Below, piece by piece: positions 25,196 through 33,768 of a DNA stretch of 55,987 bases. The stretch is from Ruminococcus sp. GTDB taxonomy: Bacteria; Bacillota; Clostridia; Oscillospirales; Ruminococcaceae. The notes under the pieces were generated by a model, which worked only from the letters and a program-made list of their open reading frames with translations, was not told the origin of the DNA and searched no databases. The translations under genes were made by a program, and so were the position numbers. Each line of letters starts with the position of its first letter. The first letter of the stretch is position 1. Where the stretch lies: positions 1 through 55,987 of the forward strand of contig JAFUYP010000001.1 of the NCBI GenBank assembly GCA_017470535.1, given 5' to 3'.

Positions 25196-25888
25196 ATGAA
25201 TACAAAGCGCATACTTTCACTGCTGCTTGCTTTGCAGCTTTTGGCACTTACTGCCTGCGGCAGCGCCGGGAGCAGCTCGGTCGCTGAAAGCTCGTCATAC
25301 GAGATAGAGCTTAAAGACGAACCGACTGATGATGAATACTTAGACCTTGCAAAGTCGTTAATAGGTATGCAGACAGATGAAGCAAGAGAATTGATGAAAG
25401 AGCATTTCGGGAACTTCACTACCGAGCAGGAGGCGCAAAAAGCTACTATCGACGGCGGCAAGGTGAAGATATATTCCTATGTCGGGTCGGTGCAGTTTTT
25501 AGGCGTGCATTTTTCCTGCGCCTATATCGTGACCGACGCTTCGGGCAATAAGATAGACGGCTTCGGGGTCAGACCGTCATATATAGGCGATAAGCTCGAT
25601 ACAGCGGCTGTGACAGACGCAAAGTATATAAAAGAGATATATGAAAAGCTCACACAGAAGCTGACGGATAAGTTTTCACAGCCGAAAACAATGGAATTTA
25701 CTTCAAACACGATGATCCGTGAGCAGGCGTGGGAGAATGACTATATAAGGGTGGAATACAGCTTCCCGAAGGACGACCCGGAGAACGGTATCGCAGACCT
25801 GACCCTTGCATTCGGCTCAAAGGAGCTGCTTACACAAAAGGACGTAGACTGGACACAGTACGATCAACAGGGCGACAGCTCTGAATAA
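25196..25888 (+). CDS. lipoprotein of unknown function
   Basis: A 230-residue protein with a lipoprotein signal peptide, lipobox L-T-A-C with Cys21, then a Ser-rich tether. The mature part is a mixed alpha/beta domain without a known catalytic motif. It contains a segment (about 55-70) starting I-G-M-Q-T-D-E-A-R-E-L-M that recalls SmpA/BLIP-like folds, but this is only an impression. GGGGCGG precedes the ATG. Eighteen bases separate it from the tautomerase gene, so the two are probably cotranscribed. It acts on the outer face of the membrane. Confidence 0.7.
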   Translation: MNTKRILSLLLALQLLALTACGSAGSSSVAESSSYEIELKDEPTDDEYLDLAKSLIGMQTDEARELMKEHFGNFTTEQEAQKATIDGGKVKIYSYVGSVQFLGVHFSCAYIVTDASGNKIDGFGVRPSYIGDKLDTAAVTDAKYIKEIYEKLTQKLTDKFSQPKTMEFTSNTMIREQAWENDYIRVEYSFPKDDPENGIADLTLAFGSKELLTQKDVDWTQYDQQGDSSE

Positions 25889-25906
25889 TAAAAGGAGGGC
25901 TTAACT

Positions 25907-26248
25907 ATGCCATTTATCAACGTAAAAACAAACGCACAGGTAGACAAGGAAAAGGAGCTTGCTGTCAAATCGGCACTCGGTCAGGCGATAACTGCTATCC
26001 CGGGCAAAAGCGAGGGCTGGCTGATGATAGACATAGAGCAGGGGAGGAATATGTATTTCAAGGGTACGGACGAGCCATGCGCTATGGTAAGTGTGAGCAT
26101 CTACGGCTCTGCATCGTCGTCGGCGTATGATGATCTTACAGGCAGGATAGACGATATACTGTCAGGCACGCTCGGGATAGATAAGTCACGCATATACACG
26201 GCGTACTTCCCCACGAGCGACTGGGGCTGGAACGGCAGCAATTTCTGA
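25907..26248 (+). CDS. MIF/phenylpyruvate tautomerase family protein
   Basis: A 113-residue protein of the macrophage migration inhibitory factor fold. Pro is residue 2 and becomes the catalytic N-terminal Pro after Met removal. A conserved Lys sits in P-G-K-S-E-G-W-L-M (33-41), the usual place of the substrate-binding Lys. The length and the final Y-F-P-T-S-D-W-G-W-N-G strand agree with the family. It would catalyse keto-enol tautomerization of a phenylpyruvate-like substrate, but the true substrate is unknown for most bacterial members. GGAGG precedes the ATG, and a terminator follows. Confidence 0.88.
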   Translation: MPFINVKTNAQVDKEKELAVKSALGQAITAIPGKSEGWLMIDIEQGRNMYFKGTDEPCAMVSVSIYGSASSSAYDDLTGRIDDILSGTLGIDKSRIYTAYFPTSDWGWNGSNF

Positions 26249-26258
26249 TAAAAACAGT

Positions 26259-26307
26259 AACACCCGACTGCACGCATGACTGTGCGGCCGGGTGTTTTTT
26301 ATTTTTT
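26259..26307 (+). terminator. terminator of the tautomerase gene
   Basis: AACACCCG and CGGGTGTT with an inner GCAC/GTGC stem, followed by TTTTTATTTTTT. Confidence 0.9.
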
Positions 26308-26401
26308 CTTATGTTCTGAGACATTTATAGAAGATCCGGTTTTTGATTTTACTATTATATCACGGCACCACGTTTGTTTCAAGTGTAAATGGTAATTTAT
26401 G

Positions 26402-26478
26402 TATAATTTGGACAGGAAGTTTATGGATTTAGTACAGATCCCCCTGCGGAAAACCAAAACCGCAGGGGGATTTTTTCT
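26402..26478 (+). ncRNA. possible short RNA convergent with spo0A
   Basis: TATAAT at 26402-26407 has only a weak -35 upstream. It is followed within 35 bases by a perfect 10-bp hairpin (CCCCCTGCGG and CCGCAGGGGG) and a run of T. The T run is on the plus strand, yet no plus-strand gene ends here. A transcript of about 65 bases is suggested. Alternatively it may only shield spo0A from readthrough. Confidence 0.35.
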
Positions 26479-26482
26479 ACCC

Positions 26483-27268
26483 TTACGCACTCACCTTTGC
26501 CTTATATTTCAGGCTTATCTTATCCGTGATAAGTGCTATAAATTCGCTGTTGGTCGGCTTGCCCTTGCCGGTGTTGACGGTGTAGCCGAAAAATGAATTC
26601 AGCGTGTCTATATCGCCCCTGTCCCACGCTATCTCTATCGCATGGCGGATAGCACGCTCTACTCTTGATGAGGTCGTGTGGAATTTTTTGGCGACGGTGG
26701 GGTAAAGTATCTTTGTCACGCTTTCAAGCATCTCCTTGTCCGTCACCGAGCGGATTATAGCTTCACGCAGGTAGTGGTAGCCCTTGATATGTGCCGGAAC
26801 GCCTATCTGATGTATTATGTCGGTAACAATTATCTCAAGCGAGGTGTCGTCAAGCTCACGCTCCCTGCTGTGCGACATACCGTTTGATATGTCGCTGTCT
26901 ATATCGAGCAGCGCTCTTATACGCTGACCGAGTATCTCTACATCAAAGGGTCTTAGCATAAAGTACGACGCCCCTGCGTTCATCACCTGAGTTTCGATAA
27001 ATGAGTTCTCATAGCTGCTCGTGACGATAAAGATCGGCACATTGTCAAGCGACCTTGCACGCCTTATCACCTCTATCGTGTCGATAGACGGAGTGACCGC
27101 ATCGGTTATAACTACGTCCGGCTGCTCGTTTTTTATCGCATCGAGTATCTTCATGCCATCCTTTGCCCTTGTTATCACAAAGAAGCCCATATTTCTGAGA
27201 GCGCAAGCTGTGTTTACTCCGTACTGTGCGCTGTCATCACCTATAAGAATTTTTATTTTACCTGTCAT
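26483..27268 (-). CDS. spo0A: stage 0 sporulation protein A
   Basis: A 261-residue response regulator, the master switch of sporulation. The C-terminal domain (about 145-258) carries the nearly invariant Spo0A DNA-binding sequence, including [19 protein letters not shown] and [13 protein letters not shown]. The receiver keeps the acidic pair D11-D12 and phosphorylatable Asp56, but the switch Lys of the usual K-P-F-D is Arg106 (L-R-P-F-D), and the residues after Asp56 read A-V-T-P, not I-x-M-P. Order spoIVB then spo0A is the classical one. It is read from its own promoter. Confidence 0.95.
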   Translation of the reverse strand: MTGKIKILIGDDSAQYGVNTACALRNMGFFVITRAKDGMKILDAIKNEQPDVVITDAVTPSIDTIEVIRRARSLDNVPIFIVTSSYENSFIETQVMNAGASYFMLRPFDVEILGQRIRALLDIDSDISNGMSHSRERELDDTSLEIIVTDIIHQIGVPAHIKGYHYLREAIIRSVTDKEMLESVTKILYPTVAKKFHTTSSRVERAIRHAIEIAWDRGDIDTLNSFFGYTVNTGKGKPTNSEFIALITDKISLKYKAKVSA

Positions 27269-27368
27269 TGTTTTTTCCTCCGTTGTTTTATTATTTTTTG
27301 AGCGTATTCAAGATCAGGCGCCCCCGGGTGGGGCAGAGCCCCGGCGCTGTCTTTATCTTACAATAACA

Positions 27369-27397
27369 ATCATATCATACTGCAAATCAAAAATCAA
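27369..27397 (-). promoter_or_regulatory. spo0A promoter
   Basis: On the minus strand TTGATT (27392-27397), 17-base spacer, TATGAT (27369-27374), about 100 bases before spo0A. A GC-rich hairpin (about 27318-27352) lies in the leader. I see no clear TGTCGAA-type 0A box. The rest of 27398-27583 is AT-rich and empty. Confidence 0.6.
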
Positions 27398-27583
27398 TAC
27401 TTTTTCGTGAAAATATACAATAAAATATTGACTTAAATATACAATATGCCCTAATCTATTATTATAAAAATCACAAATAGTTATAAAAATAATAGTTTTA
27501 ATAAAATCCGGAGCGGTATTACATTTTTTGACCTGCGGTCAGGGGAATTTTGTAAAACGGACGAAAAAAAGCAAAAATCAGTG

Positions 27584-28780
27584 TCAGGAGGCATCATTCA
27601 CGACAGTCTTGTACATCTCCTCCGCAAAGACGGCATAGCCGCAGGTGGGGTCATCTGTGAAAACGTGCGTGAGTGCGCCTATCAGTTTCCCGTCCTGCAT
27701 TATGGGGCTGCCGCTCATGCCCTGAACGATGCCGCCTGCCTTGTCGAGCAGCTCGGGGTCGGTTATCTCGACTATCATTGAATGCTCGGCGTTTTCCGAG
27801 AGATCTATGCTTTTGATGCTGACTGAATATTCCTGCGGCTGCCCGCCCTGCACGGTCGTGTAGACAGTCGCATCGCCCTCGTGTATCTGCTGCCTGAAGC
27901 CCAGCGGCATGGCGTCATGCTTTGTAGGACAGGTGAACGTCCTGCCGAAAACGCCGCAGGAGGTGTTTGCCGTGATAACGCCCGTGGCGGCTGATGACCT
28001 GAATGCCCCGAGCAGCTCGCCCGGGTCGCCCTCGTGGCTTTTTTCGACACCTGTTATGTCTACCTCGCCGGTGTTTCCGTCGGAGAGCGGCAGCGGCTGT
28101 TTAGTGTCGGCGTCGCAGATAGGGTGCCCGAGACCGCCGAAGCTCCCTGTCGTATCATCATAGAAGGTGAGCGTGCCTATACCTGCTGAGGAATCACGCA
28201 CCCACATTCCGGCTCTGTACTTGCCGCCCGAAAGCTCGGGAACAAGGCTCACCGTTTTGACCTCGCCGTCACGTTTGAGTTTTACTTCGAGCGGCTGACC
28301 GCCCGAGCCTTCCACTACTGCTGAAATGTCGCTGTTGCCTGATACAGCCTGTCCGCCGACGCTCATTATAATGTCACCTATGCGTATGCCGCACCTTGCA
28401 GCAGGGCAGGAGAGCGTGCCGTCAAAGCCGCCCTGCGACTGGAGATCAACTACAAGCACACCGTCGGTTATGAGCCTTATGCCGAACGGCTCGCCGCAGG
28501 GACGCAGCATAGGTGTATCGACTGTATGCGCCTGCACCTCCTTGACAGGGACTGCGCCGAAGAGACTCAGCGTATACGTCTGCACATCCGGCGGCTGAGA
28601 GGATACCTCACGGGTGCTGTCTGACAGTGCCGCTGTCACATCAAAAAACGTTTGCAGATCAAGGCTCGAGTCTGTCATCAGATAGTCGGGCAGGGAATTT
28701 TCGTAATAGCCGGCTAAGCTGAGTGCTGTAAACGCCGCCGCTGCAAAGGCTGCTGCCGTCTTTCTAATAAATTTTCTCAT
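27584..28780 (-). CDS. spoIVB: SpoIVB peptidase (S55 family)
   Basis: A 398-residue serine peptidase that is secreted from the forespore and triggers pro-sigma-K processing in sporulating Firmicutes. Order of parts: N-terminal signal-anchor helix (5-24), a PDZ domain (about 95-180: G-I-R-I-G-D-I-I-M-S-V-G-G), then the S55 protease domain with His219 (G-L-G-H-P-I) and Ser356 (G-M-S-G-S-P-I), ending in T-H-V-F-T-D-D-P-T-C-G-Y. All key motifs are present. It lies directly upstream of spo0A in the same direction, as in Bacillus and Clostridium, but about 315 bases away and with a separate spo0A promoter. Confidence 0.94.
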   Translation of the reverse strand: MRKFIRKTAAAFAAAAFTALSLAGYYENSLPDYLMTDSSLDLQTFFDVTAALSDSTREVSSQPPDVQTYTLSLFGAVPVKEVQAHTVDTPMLRPCGEPFGIRLITDGVLVVDLQSQGGFDGTLSCPAARCGIRIGDIIMSVGGQAVSGNSDISAVVEGSGGQPLEVKLKRDGEVKTVSLVPELSGGKYRAGMWVRDSSAGIGTLTFYDDTTGSFGGLGHPICDADTKQPLPLSDGNTGEVDITGVEKSHEGDPGELLGAFRSSAATGVITANTSCGVFGRTFTCPTKHDAMPLGFRQQIHEGDATVYTTVQGGQPQEYSVSIKSIDLSENAEHSMIVEITDPELLDKAGGIVQGMSGSPIMQDGKLIGALTHVFTDDPTCGYAVFAEEMYKTVVNDAS

Positions 28781-28907
28781 TTTTATCGTCCTTTCTTTTT
28801 TGTTATTCTTATTTTTGACGGGAAATATTTTTTAATTCAAGGTTCGCTGCAAGTATTATTTTCTTTGGCAGGGCTGAATTTTTTTGCTATTCAAGATAAT
28901 TTTTGTA

Positions 28908-28936
28908 TTGAAAAAATTTCTTTAATATGATATAAT
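28908..28936 (+). promoter_or_regulatory. promoter of the membrane protein gene at 28,994
   Basis: TTGAAA (28908-28913), 17-base spacer, TATAAT (28931-28936). Confidence 0.75.
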
Positions 28937-28993
28937 GTATTAGTATCATTCAGCCGATCCACGGCACATCAACAACTGAAAGGAACATACATT

Positions 28994-29623
28994 TTGAAAA
29001 CAAAAAAAGAACGTCTTAAAGCGCAGGCGCAAAAGCAGCTTGAAGAAAAGAAAAAAGCTCAGAAAGAGGAAGAGCTTGAGCGTCAGAAGGTAAACGGTGA
29101 TGACAAGCTGAGCTTATCTTCTGTCAGGCTTATGAAAAAAGAGCCGATAGTCTGCCTTATATTAAAAATACTTGCCTGTCTTGTGTATATGTACTCCTGC
29201 TTTTTCTACGGGGGAGTTACGATAATAGGCATATTCTCGGGTCAGGTAAACGGTGTGGAGAACAAATACGCATTCTTTATGCTTGCAGGTGTAGTGCTGG
29301 CACTGGCGGCGATAATACTGATGTTTTTCAAAAAATACATCATATCCTTTATCGTCAATATCGCTGCAACTATATTATATATGAAGACGGCGTTTTTTCT
29401 TGTAGAAAAAGTGAAAAAGCTGCTCGATGAGAATTACATCACAGATTCAGACCTGTTAGGGCTTGACAAGACGTATAAGATAAGGCATTACCCCGAGTTC
29501 GGTATACTCTTTTTAGGGGCGGTGCTGCTTGTTATCAGCCTTATAAGGCGGTATCTCAAATACCGCAGGCTCAGGACGGAGCGTGACAATGCGCCTGTCA
29601 AGAGCATTATTGACAGTGAATGA
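28994..29623 (+). CDS. four-helix membrane protein with charged N-terminus
   Basis: A 209-residue protein. Residues 1-40 are a Lys/Glu/Gln-rich helix, probably a cytoplasmic coiled coil. About four transmembrane segments follow (near 55-80, 92-112, 115-140 and 170-188), and the tail is basic. I recognise no family. It starts with TTG at 28994 behind GAAAGGA. It has its own promoter and a terminator (29630-29668), so it is transcribed alone. Function unknown. Confidence 0.6.
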   Translation: MKTKKERLKAQAQKQLEEKKKAQKEEELERQKVNGDDKLSLSSVRLMKKEPIVCLILKILACLVYMYSCFFYGGVTIIGIFSGQVNGVENKYAFFMLAGVVLALAAIILMFFKKYIISFIVNIAATILYMKTAFFLVEKVKKLLDENYITDSDLLGLDKTYKIRHYPEFGILFLGAVLLVISLIRRYLKYRRLRTERDNAPVKSIIDSE

Positions 29624-29629
29624 TATGCT

Positions 29630-29668
29630 CCTCCCTACCTCTTTTTATCGAGGGGTAGGGGGATTTTT
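29630..29668 (+). terminator. hairpin terminator
   Basis: CCCTACC and GGTAGGG pair around a T-rich loop, followed by GGATTTTTAA. Confidence 0.75.
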
Positions 29669-29710
29669 AATATATTTTCCATGTTTAACACAATGTTAAT
29701 AAAACGTTCC

Positions 29711-29738
29711 ATATATATATATATATATAGGGTATAAT
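29711..29738 (+). repeat. (AT)9 tract in a promoter spacer
   Basis: Nine AT units plus A (29711-29729) lie directly before TATAAT at 29733-29738, about 80 bases upstream of a surface-protein gene. The tract occupies the place of the -35 to -10 spacer. Confidence 0.6.
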
Positions 29739-29818
29739 ATTAATATATTTGCGAGAAAGCCCCTGAAACGGGTGCAAAGCATTTATAAAATGTTAATATT
29801 TGAAAGGACGTATGGAAA

Positions 29819-32128
29819 ATGATGAAGAAAAAGATCATCTCGGGCGTAATGGCACTGAGCCTTGTATTCGGTACAGCGGCAGCACTTCCCGAGGGCGTTG
29901 TGTCCGATTTTCTAAGCACGGGCATAAATGCTAAGGCGGACGAAGAGTTTACAAAGGACGGTTGGAGATATAAAAAGGATGATAACAACAACCTTTATAT
30001 AACCGGCTACACATATTTTGATGCTAAGATAACCATTCCTCCATCGTTGAATGGTCTTCCTGTTGTAGGTATAGCAAAAAGTGCATTTGAAAATAACGAA
30101 AATCTTTCGGAAGTAGTTATCCCTTCAAATGTTACTTACATAGGAGCGAGAGCATTTAAAAATTCATCTATCACAAAGATAACTATCCCTGCAACTGTGA
30201 AGGAATTTGGCGATGACTGGGGCAGTTACGAAACATTTGAAAAATGCTACAAGCTCAAAACAGTAGTATTCAATGCAGGCGACGTTCAGGAGGATATGTT
30301 CTATGACTGTACTGCACTTACAACTGTAACTCTTGGCAGCAGCACAAAGATGATAGATCATAATGCTTTCTATAACTGTACTGCTCTTAAAACTATCAAT
30401 CTTAATAATGTTACAAGCATAGGCAGAGAAGCATTCTATGGCGATACTGCTCTTAAAACCGTTACATTAGGAAACGGTCTTACATATCTCGGAGCTTATG
30501 CTTTCCAGAAGTCAGGTCTTACATCTGTTACTATACCGGCAAATGTGAAACTTGGTGATGACTGGGGCAATTATAGTACATTTAAGGAATGCCCGAACCT
30601 TGCATCGGTAACTGTAAACAACAGTCTTGTAGGAAGCAATGAATTCAGGGATTGCCCGAAGCTCAAAACTGTAAGATTTGGTTCTAAGATAAGAACAATT
30701 GAATCCAATGCTTTCTATAATGATACTGCACTGACTACCGTTATAAACGGCGGCGACCCTGCATATATCGGCAGATCTGCTTTTGAGAATTGTTCTGCAC
30801 TTAAATATATCACATTAGGTTCAAGACTCGTACATATCGGTTCTTATGCGTTTAAGAATAACTCATCGCTGACTACTATAAGGATCCCTTCAACCGTTGT
30901 CAGCTTTGAAGATGACTGGGGCACATACGCTACATTCAACGGCTGCTCGAATCTTAAAAATGTATATATAGCAAATACTGCTATGCCTGAGAAAGATGAC
31001 GCATGGAATAAAATGTTCGGCGGCTGCACAAAGCTCGTTATCAACACTATCAGTAATTCACCTGCATATAAATTTGCTACAAACAGTGTATATTCAAAGA
31101 AAACATTTACTGCAAAGCCGGCAAAATCAGTAACATTCAGCAAGAGCAATTATACACTTTTAAAGGGTGAGAGCCTTGTTCTCTATCCTACTATGTCGCC
31201 TGCAAACTCAACGGATTGTTATACATTTGTCTCAGGAGATGCTGACGTAGCTCCTGTTAATGAGTACGGCGTTGTAACTGCAAAGCAGACAGGTGAAACA
31301 CAGATACAGGTAGTTACTACAAGCGGCAAGAAGGCTGTATGTAAGATAAAGATAGTTGAGTCAGGCACATCAAGCACCGACGCTCCCAAGAAGAAGAGCA
31401 TAAACCTCAGCTCGGTATCTGTTGTATATCCTAACTACAACGGCAAGGCTCAGACACCTGCTCCGACTGTACTCTACAACCCCACTATACAGCTCGTAAA
31501 CGGCGTTGACTACACGGTTACTTACTCAAACAATGTCAAGGTCGGCAAGGCTAACATGGTCATCACAGGCAAGGGCAACTACACAGGCACTATCAAGACA
31601 TCCTTCCAGATCAAGGGTACTGATATAAAGGGCGGCAAGGCTACTCTTAAAAAGAGCGCTTACGCTTACACAGGCAAGGCTAAGAAGCCGGCTGTCACCT
31701 TAAAGGTCGGCGGCAAGACCCTTAAAAAAGGCACAGACTACACAGTCGCTTACAAGAACAACAAGAATGTCGGCACAGCTACTGTTACTATCAAGGGCAA
31801 GGGCAACTACACCGGCACTATCACAAAGACCTTCAAGATCAATCCTGCAAAGCCAACTATAAGCAAGGCTACAAGCCCCAAGAAGGGTAAGGTAAAGGTA
31901 ACATACAAGAAGGCAGCAGGCGCAGCAGGCTATCAGATAGTTCTTGCTAAGAACAAGAAGTTCACATCAGGCAAGAAGGTCGTAACTGCTAAGGGTGCAA
32001 GCAAGACTGTAAAGGGTCTTACCAAGGGCAAGACCTACTTTGTAAAGGTACGCTCCTACAAGAAGGTAGGCAAGACTACCTATTACAGCGGTTACTCAAA
32101 GGTACTTAAAGTTAAGGTAAAGAAGTGA
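29819..32128 (+). CDS. secreted leucine-rich-repeat (BspA-like) surface protein
   Basis: A 769-residue extracellular protein. It has a signal peptide (cleavage near residue 38 at A-K-A), then about a dozen LRR_5/BspA-type repeats of the form A-F-x-x-C/N-x-x-L-x-x-I-x-I-P (45-430). Next come a Big_2-like immunoglobulin domain (about 436-517), two tandem MBG-like units with Y-x-G-K-A and G-x-D-Y-T-V (about 525-672), and a fibronectin type III-like end (about 676-769). The C-terminal half is very Lys-rich. There is no sortase signal or dockerin, so it is released or held by charge. BspA-like proteins bind host or matrix proteins and other bacteria. The upstream (AT)9 tract may make expression variable. 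Confidence 0.85.
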   Translation: MMKKKIISGVMALSLVFGTAAALPEGVVSDFLSTGINAKADEEFTKDGWRYKKDDNNNLYITGYTYFDAKITIPPSLNGLPVVGIAKSAFENNENLSEVVIPSNVTYIGARAFKNSSITKITIPATVKEFGDDWGSYETFEKCYKLKTVVFNAGDVQEDMFYDCTALTTVTLGSSTKMIDHNAFYNCTALKTINLNNVTSIGREAFYGDTALKTVTLGNGLTYLGAYAFQKSGLTSVTIPANVKLGDDWGNYSTFKECPNLASVTVNNSLVGSNEFRDCPKLKTVRFGSKIRTIESNAFYNDTALTTVINGGDPAYIGRSAFENCSALKYITLGSRLVHIGSYAFKNNSSLTTIRIPSTVVSFEDDWGTYATFNGCSNLKNVYIANTAMPEKDDAWNKMFGGCTKLVINTISNSPAYKFATNSVYSKKTFTAKPAKSVTFSKSNYTLLKGESLVLYPTMSPANSTDCYTFVSGDADVAPVNEYGVVTAKQTGETQIQVVTTSGKKAVCKIKIVESGTSSTDAPKKKSINLSSVSVVYPNYNGKAQTPAPTVLYNPTIQLVNGVDYTVTYSNNVKVGKANMVITGKGNYTGTIKTSFQIKGTDIKGGKATLKKSAYAYTGKAKKPAVTLKVGGKTLKKGTDYTVAYKNNKNVGTATVTIKGKGNYTGTITKTFKINPAKPTISKATSPKKGKVKVTYKKAAGAAGYQIVLAKNKKFTSGKKVVTAKGASKTVKGLTKGKTYFVKVRSYKKVGKTTYYSGYSKVLKVKVKK

Positions 32129-32140
32129 TCTGCATAAGAT

Positions 32141-32171
32141 CCCCCCGGCGTGACAAGCGCCGGGGGTTTTT
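32141..32171 (+). terminator. terminator of the LRR protein gene
   Basis: CCCCCGGCG and CGCCGGGGG pair, followed by TTTTTG. Confidence 0.9.
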
Positions 32172-32236
32172 GCGTGCATTTGACTATGTGAATAAAAATT
32201 GGGCGTTTTTGTGCGGCTTTGTCGGCTGAATTACCA

Positions 32237-32265
32237 TTGACATTTTATAGCTGATATGGTATACT
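32237..32265 (+). promoter_or_regulatory. promoter of the MBOAT operon
   Basis: TTGACA (32237-32242), 17-base spacer, TATACT (32260-32265). Confidence 0.75.
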
Positions 32266-32333
32266 ATAAAATGTATTTTTGTGTATTTTTTTGTACACAA
32301 TGAGAGGAAAACTTTTCAAAAAGGAGAATTGCA

Positions 32334-33755
32334 GTGGTTTTTGCAGATCTGTTCTTTCTGTATTTCTTTCTGCCGGTCTGTCTGATATTCTATTTCATGA
32401 CAAGAAATCTGCACATAAGAAATGCAGTGCTTATAGCCTTCTCGCTTATCTTCTATGCGTGGGGCGAGCCGATATGGGTGAGTATACTCATTATCTCGGC
32501 GGCGGTCGATTACATAAACGGTCGTGTCATCGACAAATACCGGGGCAAGCCGCAGGCGAGAATGGCGGTCGTCTGGTCGCTTATCGTAAACTTAGGCATA
32601 CTTGTAGGCTTCAAGTATACAGGCTTTATCATGGAGAATGTCAACTCTCTGCTCGGTACATCGTTCAATGTCCCGAATATCAAGCTGCCGATAGGTATAT
32701 CGTTCTATACGTTCCAGACTATATCCTATACTATCGACTGCTACTGGGGCAAGGTTAAGACGCAGAAGAACTTTTTCAGGTTTCTTTTGTATGTGTCGCT
32801 CTTCCCTCAGCTGGTCGCAGGACCTATCGTGCGTTACTCGACGATAGGTGAGGAGATAAATGACAGAAAAACTACCATGCAGGACGTATCGGAGGGTATG
32901 TCAAGGATAATCCTCGGCATCGGAAAAAAGGTGCTTATCGCAAATGCGCTGAGCAAGGTCGTTACCACCTGCTTCGGCGAGATGTCGGACGGCTTTGCGG
33001 CGGTAAGCAATATATCCGTTGCAGGTGCGTGGTTCGGTGCGGCTATGGTAGGGCTATGGTATTACTTTGACTTTTCGGGGTACTCGGATATAGCGATAGG
33101 TCTCGGGCGTATATTCGGCTTCCATTTTGATGAGAACTTCAAGTACCCATTTATCTGCAAGAGCATATCTGAATTCTGGCAGAGGTGGCATATATCGCTA
33201 AGCTCATTTTTCAGGGACTATCTGCTGTACCTGCCGTTGTTCGGCAAGAGAAGAAAATACGGCGGACTGTTTTTGGTATGGTTCTGCACGGGTCTTTGGC
33301 ACGGTGCGAGCTGGAACTTCATCCTCTGGGGTCTGTACTACGGGCTGTTCATTCTTATGGAGTTAAAGATAGGCAAGAAGAGAATGAAAAAGTGGAGCCC
33401 TGTATTCTCACATATCTACACAAAGGTAGTCATAGCTATCGGATTTGGTATATTCTACTTTGAGGACTTAGGGGCGCTCGGGAGATTTTTCAAGGCACTC
33501 GTAGGTGCAAACGGAAACTCGCTCACAGACAGCGTCACAACAACGATATTCAGGAATTATCTGTATGTGATACTGCTTGCAGTAATATTCTCGATGCCGG
33601 TGATACCGAAGCTCAAAGAGCTTTGCATGAAGCAGAAGAGCAGGGCGGTGTTCATACAGGCAGCAGGCGTTGTGTGCAATGTGGCTATACTGCTTGTGAG
33701 CAGCATAATGCTTGTAAATACCACCAACAATCCGTTTTTGTATTTCAGATTTTAA
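32334..33755 (+). CDS. MBOAT-family O-acyltransferase (AlgI/DltB-like)
   Basis: A 473-residue polytopic membrane protein of the AlgI/DltB type. Landmarks are S-F-Y-T-F-Q-T-I-S-Y near residue 120, F-W-Q-R-W-H-I-S-L-S-x-F-F-R-D-Y with a conserved His near 286, and the catalytic W-H-G-A-S-W-N with His323. MBOAT proteins of this branch carry an acyl group across the membrane and pass it to a surface polymer with a partner SGNH-like protein. The GTG start at 32334 follows AAGGAG. It is the first gene of an operon with a DHHW protein, an FkbH-like enzyme and an acyl carrier protein, which defines its likely donor. Confidence 0.92.
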   Translation: MVFADLFFLYFFLPVCLIFYFMTRNLHIRNAVLIAFSLIFYAWGEPIWVSILIISAAVDYINGRVIDKYRGKPQARMAVVWSLIVNLGILVGFKYTGFIMENVNSLLGTSFNVPNIKLPIGISFYTFQTISYTIDCYWGKVKTQKNFFRFLLYVSLFPQLVAGPIVRYSTIGEEINDRKTTMQDVSEGMSRIILGIGKKVLIANALSKVVTTCFGEMSDGFAAVSNISVAGAWFGAAMVGLWYYFDFSGYSDIAIGLGRIFGFHFDENFKYPFICKSISEFWQRWHISLSSFFRDYLLYLPLFGKRRKYGGLFLVWFCTGLWHGASWNFILWGLYYGLFILMELKIGKKRMKKWSPVFSHIYTKVVIAIGFGIFYFEDLGALGRFFKALVGANGNSLTDSVTTTIFRNYLYVILLAVIFSMPVIPKLKELCMKQKSRAVFIQAAGVVCNVAILLVSSIMLVNTTNNPFLYFRF

Positions 33756-33768
33756 TGGAGAGAGATAA

